64,000 bases of DNA from Fremontodendron californicum. Taxonomy: Eukaryota; Streptophyta; Magnoliopsida; Malvales; Malvaceae. The notes under the pieces were generated by a model, which was not told the DNA's origin, did no database searches, and saw nothing but the letters and a program-made list of their open reading frames with translations. The translations under genes were made by a program, and so were the position numbers. How positions within the stretch are numbered: position 1 is the first letter of the stretch; each line of letters starts with the position of its first letter. This document shows positions 1 through 12,045 of the stretch, in pieces. The stretch covers positions 10,483,134 to 10,547,133 of the forward strand of contig JAULJL010000032.1 of assembly GCA_030761205.1 (NCBI GenBank), given 5' to 3'.

Positions 1-290
1 GTGTCCGACACATATTCAGATATGAGTATAAGGATATGACCCTCCAAAGATCCTCCAAATAAATGAAAAAACTTAGAAAAAAGTTTATCATACCCGTGTC
101 AGACACATACCCGTATCCGACACTAAAATCCAAATCCGAGTAAAACATAGGTTGCAACTAAGCAAATTTGATCATGTAAAGCAATAAAAAGTAACATTAC
201 TAAAGTGTTACTGTTTACGAGCATGGTCCTCCAATTAGTAATATGGCTGGCCATTGTGAGAACTACAAGAAACTGAGTAGTTCACAGAGT
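1..290. other. 3' flank of the HIG1-domain gene
   Basis: No gene is seen. The first 150 bases hold short imperfect repeats of a gtgtccgacac/acccgtatccgacac type. The rest is probably the 3' untranslated region and downstream flank of the minus-strand gene that ends at 291. Confidence 0.4.
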
Positions 291-2439
291 CTAGCTCGAT
301 TTCCAGGGATTATCCCCATAGTAGTATGCAGTGCCAACCATAAGTGCCACTGTAGCCCCCTGAACTACCACCCTAGCTCTCATTAGCATTTGACCCAAGC
401 GAGAATTGCCTTGTCTAAAACTGATTAACCCAGCAGTGAGCACTCCAGCAGTAACAAGTGCACCTGTAAAATACACATATGTCAAAGATACTTAAACCAA
501 AGTCCAAAGCTATTACATCGTTTCCAAGTAAGAGTAAGAATATCACAGCAGGAAATTGCTATAGCAGATGAAAGAAAGAAGAAAGGAATTTGATTTTGTA
601 CTTCAGATGGCTAATAACATCTATAGCATGTAGGAAATGCTTAGAGTAATATAAGCTATCAATCTGACAAGATAGTCAGTGAACTAGCCAAGTGGTAAAA
701 GAAAATAACAAAACAAAGAAAAAATAGCAAACAATCTAAATACTAGATGAAGCTCAGACTTACAACAAATAGAACCAAATTGAACAAAGTACTACATCAA
801 ATCAATCTCTTTGCTAAATGCCTAGGAGGGATCATAGGGTCCAAACTCCAAATAGAAATAGGTTTCTTCCATGTTGGACAAAAGTTGGATTTAAGCACCC
901 ATTGCAGTGCGAACTTTCCGAGATTGTTAGTTAGATAATAAATTAAATCAAATCCTTGGCAAAAGGCGTGGAATTTGTAATATAGAACATGCAATGTAGG
1001 TCATTGATTAAGTTTTGGACATAAGCCTCCAGGGTTCCTAACTGCTAAACACAAAGCCTTCATGCCTAGGTTTGATCAGAGTAACAGCATCTCACTAATT
1101 GACAGTCAATAAATAAACAAGCATCTTACCATTCAAGTTATTAATGGAATTGGTGAATTGAATTCACAGTGAAGCAATGATCACTCTAATTGTCAAATTA
1201 TAAATGAAATCTTGTCACTAACGATTATAATACTTTGATAAAGGCAAACTTAGGGGGAAAAAAGTGCAAATAGTCAAACAGAAAATACCAAAATATAGGA
1301 TACCCATTGCTTCATGTTGACCACACAAACTTCTTGGCCAAAAACTAGCAAAGAGAAATTACAATTTATCTAGAAAGAAGAAAAATGTTTGTATTTCAAA
1401 TACTGAAATATTTTGGATATGCTCACAGGTTCAGCGTAATTTCATGCAATACTAGTTCTATTACAATGAAAGAAAAACGAAGGTGAGGCCAAGCAGATAA
1501 GTAGTCCTAGACTCCTAGGAGCTAGAAATAAAAGATCAAGCAGAGTCCTCAAGCATCCACAAACAAGAATGAGTAAAAAAAAAACACTCCTCCAACTTTA
1601 TGACAAACAGTTGCCATCCATTAAAGTCTCCTATTACATCCTTTCAGGTGCAACACTCTGAAATTTGTGACTACAATTTGGATAGTAAACACAAGACAAC
1701 CACAAGAAGTGCTGAGTTAACTCAAGAAATTAAATTGCTCGGTCGTCCATGCAAACATAAGCAAAAACTCAAAATAATCTTGTCGTAAAAGTGACAAATG
1801 ATTTTGGAGTCAAATTAAAAGGAAACTCCAATCGTACATGACATCAATGATCAGATTATTCCACAAAAACTTAGCTTAGCTACAATTAAGCTGGAATGCT
1901 GGATTGGGAACTTGGAAGTTTAGTTCTCCCCAAAACAAAACAAAACACTTAGCTCACACCAGTTTTGAAAACCCTGAATTACTCTTCACACTTGACCCCT
2001 ATTTCATTTAAGGGAATAAAGCATTGGCCATGGGGTTGTCAACTAGCATTGGATTAGTTAACAGCAATTGGGTAGTTTAAATTGGCAATCGGGCTCTGAA
2101 AACTGAACAAAATAACAACTATTAATTAAATTTAAAGGAAATAATTCTATCAGAGACATCCTTCCAAGTAAAATACTTATCTTTAACCCTGAAAATGGAT
2201 CTGCAAGACTGCAACTTTACCCACAAACTGAAGCAAAAGTTTTATTTTCTATAAAATTCACACCACAACAATTTCTACACGTAAATATTAAAACCCATAA
2301 AAGCAAAACAGATAAAAACAGAAAAATGAATGACAAACTGAAGAGGAGAAATGGGAAAATTACCAACAGGGACGAGAGGGTTCCTAACGCGCTTCTTCTC
2401 CTCTAAGAATTCTTCCAAACTGGGTTCCACCGCACCCAT
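291..2439 (-). CDS. HIG1-domain (hypoxia-induced gene 1 family) small mitochondrial membrane protein
   Basis: Two coding exons join in phase: 2364-2439 (ATG at 2437-2439, donor G|GTAAT) and 291-463 (acceptor TTTTACAG), separated by a 1.9-kb intron. They give an 82-residue protein. The N-terminus is acidic and basic; from about residue 19 it shows the HIG1 pattern RNPLVPVGALVTAGVL, a loop with QGNSRLGQMLMRARVV, then a second hydrophobic stretch GATVALMVGTAYYY. That is two predicted membrane segments, around residues 25-42 and 58-75. HIG1 proteins (RCF1/HIGD type) sit in the inner mitochondrial membrane and associate with cytochrome c oxidase or respiratory supercomplexes; plant members are often called hypoxia-responsive family proteins. 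The length is typical of short plant members and nothing is broken. The family is secure, but which paralogue this is cannot be decided here. Confidence 0.86.
464..2363 (-). other. Single intron of the HIG1-domain gene
   Basis: AT-rich intron of about 1.9 kb with a GT donor at 2363-2362 and an AG acceptor at 465-464. I saw no conserved coding segment or obvious mobile element in it; the short ORFs inside look like chance. Confidence 0.75.
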
Positions 2440-3244
2440 TTTCTCCCTTTTTATATATTCTTCTTTTTCTTTAATCTTTGTTGCGGTTTTGCAGCAATAT
2501 TTTGGGGAGCCGAGAAAACGGAGACGGAACCAAAATACCAAATCCAAGATGAAAAGAATTTGTAGAAGTAAATTATGTAAAAATGTTTGGTGACGAAGAA
2601 ATTATGGGTTTTGGGCTCCAATGTGCTCGATCCAACAGTTTGATGTGTGAATGGAGAGCCCATGGGGTTTAGTGGAGCTTCGGCCATGGTTTTTGGGCCT
2701 TTGGGGATAAAAGAAGTTTTGGGCCTTTTCTCATTTTACCCTATTATTCATTTTTTTTTATTTTCCTTTTTTTTTTTCTAAGTTTATTATACAAGAAAAT
2801 GTTATAATTTAGAATAATTTGACAAAATAATATTACTAAGCATATAAATTTGGCCAATTAAAATTAAATTTTAAAATTGAATAAAATAAGTGTGATTCCT
2901 TTGATTAAAAAAGAGGGGTATTATAAAGGCGAATGAACAAAAATGAGAGAATGAAAAAAGAAATACTTTTCTTAATAATATGATTTTTTCGGTTTTCTAT
3001 CAAATGGTTTTTTTGCATATAAGTATGGTTGTGCACACTCCAATAAATCGGTTTTGTAGAGAGAACAAAATGATCACATGACAAATGATATGAGAGCCAA
3101 CCCTTACTCGACTCTATGCCAAGCCTCTCAGCAGGAGGGGAGTAGGTAGTATGGGCCAGTCATGACAAATCACGAGCTCCCCAACAAGGGTAGGTAGGAT
3201 GGATAAGTCGAAGTCGTGGCGAGACATCACGAGATTGAGTGAGG
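2440..3244. other. 5' flank of the HIG1-domain gene and spacer
   Basis: Upstream of the minus-strand start codon come a short AT-rich leader and then a moderately GC-rich stretch (about 2590-2720) that probably contains the promoter. No single TATA box stands out. Positions 2740-3100 are AT-rich with T runs and no recognisable gene. The spacer ends at the 10-bp target duplication of the next element. Confidence 0.45.
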
Positions 3245-3254
3245 GAGAATGCAA
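3245..3254 (+). repeat. Left 10-bp target-site duplication of the PMD element
   Basis: GAGAATGCAA directly precedes the GGTTTTTTTA terminus and is repeated exactly at 12487-12496. Confidence 0.85.
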
Positions 3255-3556
3255 GGTTTTTTTACTATAATATAGCCAAAAAAAATACCAAATTACCGTT
3301 GGTTTTTGATTATTTCCCAAAATACGGCTTTTTTTATTTCTAGCTGGGAAATCGCCACCCCCCATGGCGATTTCCCTTGGTAAATTTAGCAAAATTTGCT
3401 AAAATCATGAAGGGAAATCGCCATGGGGGGTGGCGATTTCCCTTCATGAATATTTTTTTTTAATTAATAAACAAAAATTATATTTAAACAAAAATTTATT
3501 TTTATTTGATAAATTTATTTTTAAAAATTATAAATTAAATTAAAATATTTTTTTAT
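3255..3556 (+). repeat. Left terminal inverted repeat with two 31-bp palindromic modules
   Basis: After about 90 bp of unique TIR (ending near ATACGGC) come two 31-bp modules at 3346-3376 and 3412-3442. Each has arms GGGAAATCGCCA and TGGCGATTTCCC around a C6 or G6 run. An AT-rich segment follows that also matches the right TIR in inverse. Confidence 0.8.
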
Positions 3557-3954
3557 AATTTTAAAAAAATTAAAAATTCGTAAAATATATTTTAGGTTTT
3601 TTTATAATTTAATATTTTGAATTTTTTTTTTAAATTTTAAATTTGAAATAAAAAAAAAACAAATTAGAAAAAAAAAATTGAAAGGGGGCAACGGTCATAT
3701 GACCGTTGCCCCCCCTCCCCACGTCCCCCCACACCCCCCACCCCAGTCATTTTATCTATAAATACCCCCTCCTCTCCTTCAAATTTTCATTCCTCTCATT
3801 CAAATTTTCATTTTCTTTCAACAATTTTTCATTTTTCTACCAAAAAAATTTCTTTCTACAAATTTTTTTTTTTTCTACAACAATATTTTGAAATGGCTTC
3901 ACTATTGAGGTTACAAGAAAATCACATATCGGAGGTTATATTTAACGAGGTAAG

Positions 3955-4466
3955 TAAATTGTTATATTATTATTGTTTTTTATATTATTATTATTTTTTA
4001 TATTATTATTGTTTTCTATATTATTATTGTTTTTTATATTATTATTGTTTTTTATATTATTATATTATTATTATTTTTATATTATTATTGTGTTATATTA
4101 TATTATATTATTATTGTTTATATTATATTATATTATTATTGTTTTTTATATTATTATTGTTTTTTATATTATATTATTATAGTTTTTTATATTATTATTG
4201 TTTTATATTATATTATATTATTATTGTTTATATTATATTATATTATTATTGTTTTTTATATTATTATTGTTTTATATTATATTATTATTGTTTATATTAA
4301 ATTATATTATATTATTATTGTTTTTTATATTATTATTGTTTTATATTATATTATTATTGTTTATATTATATTATATTATTATTGTTTTTTATATTATTAT
4401 TGTTTTATATTATATTATATTATTATTGTTTTATATTATATTATATTATATTATATTATTATTGTT

Positions 4467-4497
<31 letters not shown>

Positions 4498-4520
4498 TAT
4501 TTTGTTATTTTATAGTTTTA
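3955..4520 (+). repeat. Low-complexity TTATATTATTATTG tandem array in PMD intron 1
   Basis: This is almost entirely variants of ttatattattattgttttt, with 14-20 bp periods. It lies between the donor at 3950 and the acceptor at 4578. The long Tyr/Leu/Ile ORFs in all frames are a by-product of the repeat. Confidence 0.85.
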
Positions 4521-5446
4521 TTTATTAATTTTTAATTGTTATAGTTTTTTAATATATTAATTTTTATTATTATAACAGGAAACTCGTCGCGTATTACGTG
4601 CGAGAAAATTTACATTGGAGGACCCGCATCCTTATATTATCGACCACTTAAGAAGAGCCGGATTTTATCACGCAAGTCAAATTCGACGACTTGTGATACA
4701 ACCCGATTTAATCTCTGCGTTGGTCGAACGATGGAGACCCGAGACGCACACTGTAGACACCTAATTTTGTCCGGACCACTAAACAGGTATGTTTTCTTCC
4801 CATATTGATGTTCCCAAGTGTAAAAAGACTGTTTTCATCCTGCAGGTGGTACTCCGAGACTTAGTTTAAGAGGGCGAGCACAAAAAGTCAAACTTGAAAA
4901 AAAGTCAACCCCAAAAAAGTCAACCCCGAAAAAGTCAACTCCAGAAAGTCAACTACTGAAAAAGTCAACCCACTTTCAAAATAAAGATTTTAAGTTCAAT
5001 TGAAAAATGGCAAAAGAATTTTGATAATCCGAGGTCTACATTGAAAGATATGGAGTTCGGAAGTTGGGATTTGGAGATTCAGTAGAAAAGAAACCCTAAT
5101 CCGAGAAATTTGGGGAAAAGTGCTTAAACGATCAAACTGGTCAGAATTGAAGGTTCCAAATGAAAGATAAGCACTGAATACGGGTAATGGAGAAGTCACT
5201 TGCAAGAAAAACTGAAAGAAAAGTCAATCCGGGAGAAAACCGAGAATTAGGGTTTTTAGTGGATTTCGGTGAAATCGGGAAGAATCACAGAAATGGCCCG
5301 ACTTGTTAAGACCAAAGCCCCCAATGGATGAAGAATGGTTAAAAAGGATGGCCCAAGGCTCAGATTGAAGAAAATCTGAAAATCGGATTTGTTTTGAGCA
5401 AAACCGGGTTTCGGAAGTAAAAGGGCAAAATTGGAAAAATTTGGGA

Positions 5447-6045
5447 AAAATAGCAAATGGACTCCGAAAATGATGGAAAATTTGTCAATCTCATTCTTAA
5501 ATCATTTGAAGGAGATTGGCGAAAGAAAATCTTGATTCCGAGTTCGTTTGCAAAATGGCCAAATCCCGGGCTTCTTATGCAGTAATTCAAAAAGGAAAAT
5601 CCCGGAAAAATAGCAAATGGACTCCAAAAATTCTGAAATTTGGAAAATCTCATTTTTAAATTATTTGGAAGAGATTGGCGAAAGAAAATCTTGATTCCGA
5701 GTTCGTTTGCAAAATGGCCAAATCTCGGGCCTCCTATGCAGTAATTCAAGCCGATAAATCCCGAAAAAATACCAAATGAGCTCCAAAAATTATGAAAACT
5801 TCCAGATCACACTTTTTAATTATTTTGAAGATATTGGTGAAGAAAAATCTTGATTTGGAGCTCGTTTAAAAAATGGTAAAATGTAGGGGCATAAAAGGGC
5901 ATTTTTGGGAAGAAAAAATCCAAATAAATAGCAAACGGACTCGGATAATTTTGAAAACTTCCAGAACTCAATATTTTATTATTTTGGAAGTATTAAAAAA
6001 AGAAAAATTGAATTTGGAGTCCGTTTGATATTTACTTGCATCCGG
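5447..6045 (+). repeat. About 160-bp tandem repeat in the solo LTR
   Basis: About 3.5 degenerate copies, registered by the phrase aaaatagcaaatggactcc near 5450, 5610, 5770 and 5928. A related array occurs in reverse orientation at about 42170-42760. Confidence 0.75.
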
Positions 6046-7714
6046 GGGGCAAAATGGTCATTTCACCCAAGCAACCGAAAAGGGCTTTTTTTGGCCCTTC
6101 AAAAAATCAGAGTTGGGCTGGAAAAGAGATGTGCTGGCATACCCAAGCCCAAAGAAAGGAGGAAGCTTCTAATTTTTTTTTTTTTTTAATCAAGTGGTTA
6201 AAAATCAAGAGTTAGTTAACCATTCTCTTTGATCAAGCCATGGTGATTAAACCACATAGGTTAAGAAAGATGTCAACATTATTTTTGCATAGCTGTAATT
6301 TGAGAGGGCTGAGATGCTAATCTAAAGGTGGTAATTTCATGACTTTTCATCTTGAATTATTGGCCATTTGATGGAAATTAGGTTACACAAAAATGACAAC
6401 ATCTTGGAGGCTATATAACCATGCATTAAGGCTAGCCCTAAGGAGGGGGGAGGCAGATTTTGGTTTCTTCTTTTCCATTTTGGCTGATTTCTCTTAGTTT
6501 TTCTTAGTTTTTATCTTCTTGGTTGAGAGCAAAAAAAGAAAAGTTTAGAAATAAAGGAAAGTTTGAAGAGAAAAGCTTGAAATATTAGCTTCTTGAGGTT
6601 GCTCTTGAGCACCAACTCTTGCACTTTCATTTTCTATTCTTGTTTTTTGCTATTTTAATCTCTACTTGGTGAGTTTTCATTTTAAAATAATGTTTCTTGT
6701 TCTTCCTTCATTTCCTTTCTTAAGTATATTTTTTTTACATTTTGTTTTTACAATAAACTCACCATGGCCAAATGGCCTACATTATTTATTTTAAGTTGTT
6801 GTTTCAATTCATTTTACCATATTGTTTATGCTATTTTCTTTGTTTTTGATGTTTTAAGTGTTATGTTATTTCATGTTCTTAAGTTATATTTAATTTGGTT
6901 GCTTTGTTTGTTGCCATTTATGTCTTAGATATCATGTTTTTGCATTTTTAATTTTCTGTTTTCATGTTGTTTAAATTTGAGCATGTTTTAGAGTTAGCAT
7001 ATTAAGTGTTTGTGAAAATGCTTGTGTGATTCTTTGCATGATTCTTGTTTTATATCTTAGTGAGCATGTTTTAGATTTGGTATATTAGGTGTTTGTGAAA
7101 ATGCTTGTGTGATTTTTGTGTTATGACTTAGTTTTTCATGCTAGCATACCAAGTGTTTGTGAAAATGCCATGCTTGTTGGAGCTTGGGGCCATTTGGCTA
7201 CTCCATGTGTTTTGCATTGTGTGTTGTATTTTTTGTCATGCTAGTTGTTAGGTTTTTGCATTTGCATGATATTTGGTTGGATTTTTGAATTAAGCATGCC
7301 TTGTGTTTGTGAAAATGCCATGCATGTCTTAGGTCTAGGTTACATTAAATGCCATGCAAGTTCATGTTAGGTCTAGGCCATATTATTTATGTCATGCATT
7401 TTCCTTACATTTAGGTTTAGATCCATGCATTTCATGCATTATGTTTGCTGCATTGTTTCATGCATTTCATGTTCATGCCACTTGAATAATGACTTGAGCC
7501 AATTAATGGTTCAAAGTCATGCTCTCTTGAGCACACTTGTGGAAAATTAAGTTTGTCAAATTGATTATTCTACCTTTGTGATTTTTTTACTTAGCCAATT
7601 TTTATCTAACTTTCAAAAAGTCCTAGCTACTGCTTTCAAGTCATTTTATGAGTTTCAAATATTTTTATTTTTATTTTTAAATGATTTTATCAAAGACAAA
7701 AAAAATGTGTTGGC

Positions 7715-8345
7715 AAAGCAGTTTTTTTTCCACCCAAAACTCGTACATCTCCGATTTTTCTGGGAATTCATCTTTGATCAGAAAATTAAGCCAATTTTTT
7801 CTCATGTAGTTTTATATGTCCTGAGTCTCCAGTATTTTTTTTAGAATTTTTGGAATTTTTAAAAATAGGGTAAAAAATCGTGGATTAAAACTGGACAGTG
7901 GAGTCAGGATTGAATTTAAAGAAAAACAAAGCAGTTTTTTCTCCTCCAAAAACTCGTACATCTCTGATTTTTCTGGGAATTCATTTTTGATCAAAAAACT
8001 AAGCCGATTTTTTCTCGTGTAGTTTTAAATGTCGTGAGTCTCCAGTACTTTTTTAGAATTTTTGGAATTTTTTAAAATAGGGTAAAAAATCATGGATTAA
8101 AACTGGACAGTGGAGTCAGAATTGAATTTAAAGAAAAACAAAGCAGTTTTTTCTCCTCCAAAAACTCGTACATCTCTGATTTTTCTGGGAATTCATCTTT
8201 GATTCGAAAATTAAGACGATTTTTTTTCATGTAGTTTTACATGTTCTGAGTTTCCAGTATTTTTTTTAGAATTTTTGGAATTTTTAAAAATAGGATAAAA
8301 ATTCGTGGATTAAAACTGGACAGTGGAGTCAGAATTGAATTTAAA
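7715..8345 (+). repeat. 213-bp tandem triplication in the solo LTR
   Basis: Three copies start with aaagcagttttttc near 7715, 7928 and 8140. Each ends with the phrase aactggacagtggagtcag followed by attgaatttaaa. Copies are very similar by eye. Confidence 0.8.
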
Positions 8346-11300
8346 AAAAAAACAATTTTCTGTTTTGGTTAATTTACTTAGAGTGGGCTGATTAGAAGGG
8401 TTAGCTACTGACTTAGGGTAATTTCTAAGCCTTTTCAAACTCTAAAAATGGTTTTTCAAGTCCCGGGTTAAGGGTAGTCAAGTCCGGATTTTTTAAACTT
8501 AGGAAATTAGAGCCATTTTAAAGAAATTAGCCCAGTTTTTATTTTTAATTCAAGCTTTTCAAAATTGTTTTCAAACAATCACAAAGTATTTTGGTTTTAG
8601 AATATTTAATTTGACATATTTTCCTAAGGTAGCCGGATATCTTTTTAGATATACGGATTTCCTTAATTAAAGGAAAAAATACATTTCATGCATTGCATTT
8701 TTATATTCATGCATTTTATATAATATGTGATTCTTGCTATAATAATTTCTATGATATTGTTGTTATTTTGATTTATATTTTTTGATATTACATGGTTTAT
8801 TATATGGTTTCGAATATTTCATGATATCCTATGCTTTTATTTAGTTATCTTTATTTAGCATATACGTATTCATTTATTTTAAATGTTTTCAAAAGATAAT
8901 GATTTTCAATAAAAATAAAGATATTCCCGAGTTAAAATAATTCATGAGTTCTCTACCGGGTTTGCTGGAGGGAATATCATCAATTATCATTAATAAAGGA
9001 ATATCTTTCTTTCAAAAAAGAGAATGATTCGGAAAGTTTTTCAAAACTAATAAAAATTTCTATACTTTGCCACGTTTGTTGGGGAATATAGGAAAATTTT
9101 GAATTTATAAATTCCGGATCATTTTCAATAAAAAAATGGAATTATTTTTCTTTAAATTGGGAATTAACTTGAAATACTAAGTTTTAAAACCAACTTTTTA
9201 CCGAGACTTGAGATAACACACGATTAATAAGGTACCAATTTATACGGGCGTTGTGGGGGTGCTAATCCTTCCCCACACGTAACCGACTCCCGAACCCGCT
9301 TCTTTGATTTCTCTGGTTTAAAACGCAGACTTGAAATTGGTTTTTAAAATGTTTTAATTCATTTTTAAAATATTTTATAAAACCGGTTTTAATAGGTGGC
9401 CGATCACACCTAGCTAAAAAAGATTGGTGGCGACTCCATGTCTTTTTTAAGGTCATTTTCAAAACCTTCATTTTTCTAGAGGAATTAAGTCTACTTTTCC
9501 TCGATTTTTTTAATGTCACGCCTAACGAATGATAAAAACTTGCAATGAGACTCGTCGTTATTTTTTTTTTTTAGGTTGCGACACACACTTTTCATTTTCC
9601 ATGTGGTGAATGCACGGTCAGTCTCGAAGATGTTGCGCTGCAACTTGGACTTCCGATCCATGGCGATGCAGTTACAGGCGAAAGCCTGCTAAATTGGAAT
9701 GAAGTGTGTCAAGATCTATTGGGTGAGGTACCTCCAGAAGACTATGTATCTGGCTCAACGGTGAGACTGACTTGGTTGAAATCGTTTCAAAATCTGCCAT
9801 TACATGCAACCGAACAACAAATACAATATGCTGCTAGAGCATATATTTTACGTTTGATTGGAGGATTACTGATGCCTGACAAATCGAGCAGTCGGGTACA
9901 TTTAATGTATCTTCCATTGCTACGTGATTTAGAGCAAGCAGCAAATTATAGTTGGGGTTCTGCGTGTTTGGCGGTTTTGTATAGAGAACTTTGCCGAGCT
10001 ACAGTTCCAAAAATCCATGACATAGGTGGATGTCTAGTGCTTCTACAATCATGGGCTTGGTATCGGCTACCATTTCTTGCTCCGCGCGTGGATATTTCGG
10101 CTGTATACCCCCTTGCAAGCAGGTAATAATCTTTACTATTTTATTAATTTTGTACGAACTTGTATTTTTATAGGTCATTAAGATATTATATGCATTTTAA
10201 TAGGTGGAGTAGGAGTACGGGTAGAGATTTTACAGAGACTCCGACCGATCTTGCAAGTATAAGACTACGACTAGATCGACTAGGATATGATAAGGTAAAT
10301 ATTTCGATTGTTACATTGAAGTTTTTTTTATTTATTTAATCCATATGAAACTAATAATTTGTAATAATTATTCGCAGTTTCTGTGGATGCCATATTCCTC
10401 GAGTGAAATTATGGCATGCCTCCCATCGGATGCCTACAATAATTTCAATATATGGAAAGCAAACACAGCATTGATATGCTTTTCATATGTAGAGTGGCAC
10501 CAAACTGACCGGGTGTTGCGAGAATTTGGGATGCAACAACCAATTCCTGCAGCCCCGGTGAACCTTGATAAGCTTCACAAGGTCGACATGTGTGGTCGTA
10601 ATGATGAATTCTGGCCTGCGAAGCATGAACATTGGATCCAATGGTGGAACATACGTTTTCAACGAATTCCGACAGGTTACCCGATTGTTGGTAATAATTT
10701 CAACCCATCTGCTGATTACATAAGATGGTATAGAAATGAAGGTCGGCCTTTCGTTTGTCCACCGTCGATGCACGAGGATGTTAGGAGTATGCCATTTACC
10801 GGACAAACTTCAGCTCCAGTCACTCCGACACAGGATATGGATGCTCCTAGACCTCGCCGACAACGTGGGCGAACGCGTCAACCGACCTCATCGGAGTTCA
10901 CAGCACCGAGGATGTCATTTTATCATCCTGAACCTGAACGGGATCATGGAGTACCATCCAGCCATCGTTATTCCGTAAGTCACCCCGGATATGACGTTGA
11001 TGAGTGTTACCGACCATCACCGCCAAGAACGAGGTTAGATGACCAGCTCCTCGTCCTAAGTCCAAGTTCAGCATATTTAACATCCATGTATCAGTTTGGA
11101 ACCCCTTCGTCAGCATTTGATGCTACATCATTTATGGGTGCATCTAGTAGTCAGGTTCCCGTTATGGGTGAACTAGGTGTTGGCTCATCCAGCAGTGGGT
11201 TTCAAATTTTTGATACGGATGAAACGACTGATGACATACAACCGGAACCAGTGGCGGTTATAGCAAGAGGTCGTGGTGGACCGCGAATACGTGCCACTGA

Positions 11301-11376
11301 CGAGGTTGAACGACGGGTGCAACCACCACGCACTAGAAGAGCTCGACACTGTTGCTCTACACCACGCAATAATTAG

Positions 11377-12045
11377 AATAATTGTAATGTGTTTTAAATT
11401 TCTAATATAAATTTATATGTTTTGCATTTCATGTTATTTATTTTAAATTTGTTCAGAAATTAATTGTTATATTTTATTTTAATTTATATCTTAATGTTGT
11501 TATTTAATTTTAATATAAAAATCCAAATTACATGATAAGTTGCTTTTCTTTTTTTTCATTTTAATTTAATTTTCTTTTTAAATTTTAATAAGAAATAAAA
11601 TTTTAATCATAAATTAAATTAAAATTATTTTATCAAATATCTAGTTTTAAACTGTAACAATATATACTATTATTAAAAACAATGATTAAATTGATGTCAC
11701 GAGTTAATCGAATACCAACTCAAAAAAACTAATCAAATTAAAAAAATTATTTTACGATACCAACTTAAAAATAACTTCTTTATTTAAAAAAGTGACTCGA
11801 TAAATTTCTTTATTTTTTTTTTTACATTTTACATCATTAAATTATTTTTGATATAAATTAAATTTTCTTTTTTATAATATTACAAAAATTATAAAAAATA
11901 AAATTTTTGATATAAAATTTTAATAAAAAATATAATCTTATTTTTAAATTTTAATAAGAAATATATTTTTATTTTTATAAAATTGTAATAATAAATTAAA
12001 TTACATTTTTAATATATATTTTAAAAAAATAAATAACCAAACCTA
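11377..12045. other. AT-rich 3' region of the PMD element
   Basis: Downstream of the PMD stop there is only very AT-rich sequence without a conserved ORF up to the inner edge of the right TIR. It probably contains the PMD 3' UTR and polyadenylation signals. Confidence 0.5.

Larger units (their letters stand above)
4752..9583 (+). mobile_element. Large solo LTR (about 4.8 kb) inserted in the PMD exon
   Basis: It begins TGTAGACACC and ends GGTTGCGACA and is flanked by the 5-bp duplication CACAC (4747-4751, 9584-9588). No gag or pol ORF and no duplicated terminal block is present, so it reads as a single LTR left by recombination. A CTATATAA box at 6411-6418 fits an LTR promoter on this strand. 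A related copy lies in reverse at 26745-43398. Large LTRs of this kind suggest a Ty3/Gypsy element, possibly of the Tat/Ogre group, but the lineage cannot be set without coding sequence. Confidence 0.78.
3893..11376 (+). pseudogene. Plant mobile domain (PMD, MAIN/MAIL-type) gene, split by an LTR insertion
   Basis: Exons read 3893-3949, 4579-4751 continuing at 9589-10122, 10204-10294 and 10378-11376, all with GT/AG borders and phases that fit. Exon 1 encodes 19 residues starting MASLLRLQENHISEV. Exon 2 starts with the PMD signature HPYIIDHLRRAGFYHASQI and, after the insertion, continues FHFPCGECTVSLEDVALQLG and GLPIHGDAVTG. Later PMD blocks are LPLLRDLEQAANYSWGSACL and LVLLQSWAWYRLPFLAP, then FWPAKHEHWIQWWN. 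The last about 180 residues are low-complexity, rich in Ser, Pro and Arg. PMD proteins occur as host nuclear proteins (MAIN, MAIL) acting in silencing and genome stability, and also inside transposons. Placement inside TIRs supports the transposon-borne class. Apart from the solo LTR in exon 2 every exon is open, so the break looks recent. Confidence 0.85.

Noticed and set aside
3893..4535. Long ORFs of Tyr, Ile, Leu and Phe in several frames
   Set aside because: They are translations of the TTATATTATTATTG low-complexity array inside PMD intron 1; only the first 19 codons from 3893 are exon.
4752..9583. Complete retrotransposon or TRIM with two LTRs
   Set aside because: No duplicated terminal block, primer-binding site or gag/pol is seen between the ends; it behaves as one LTR.
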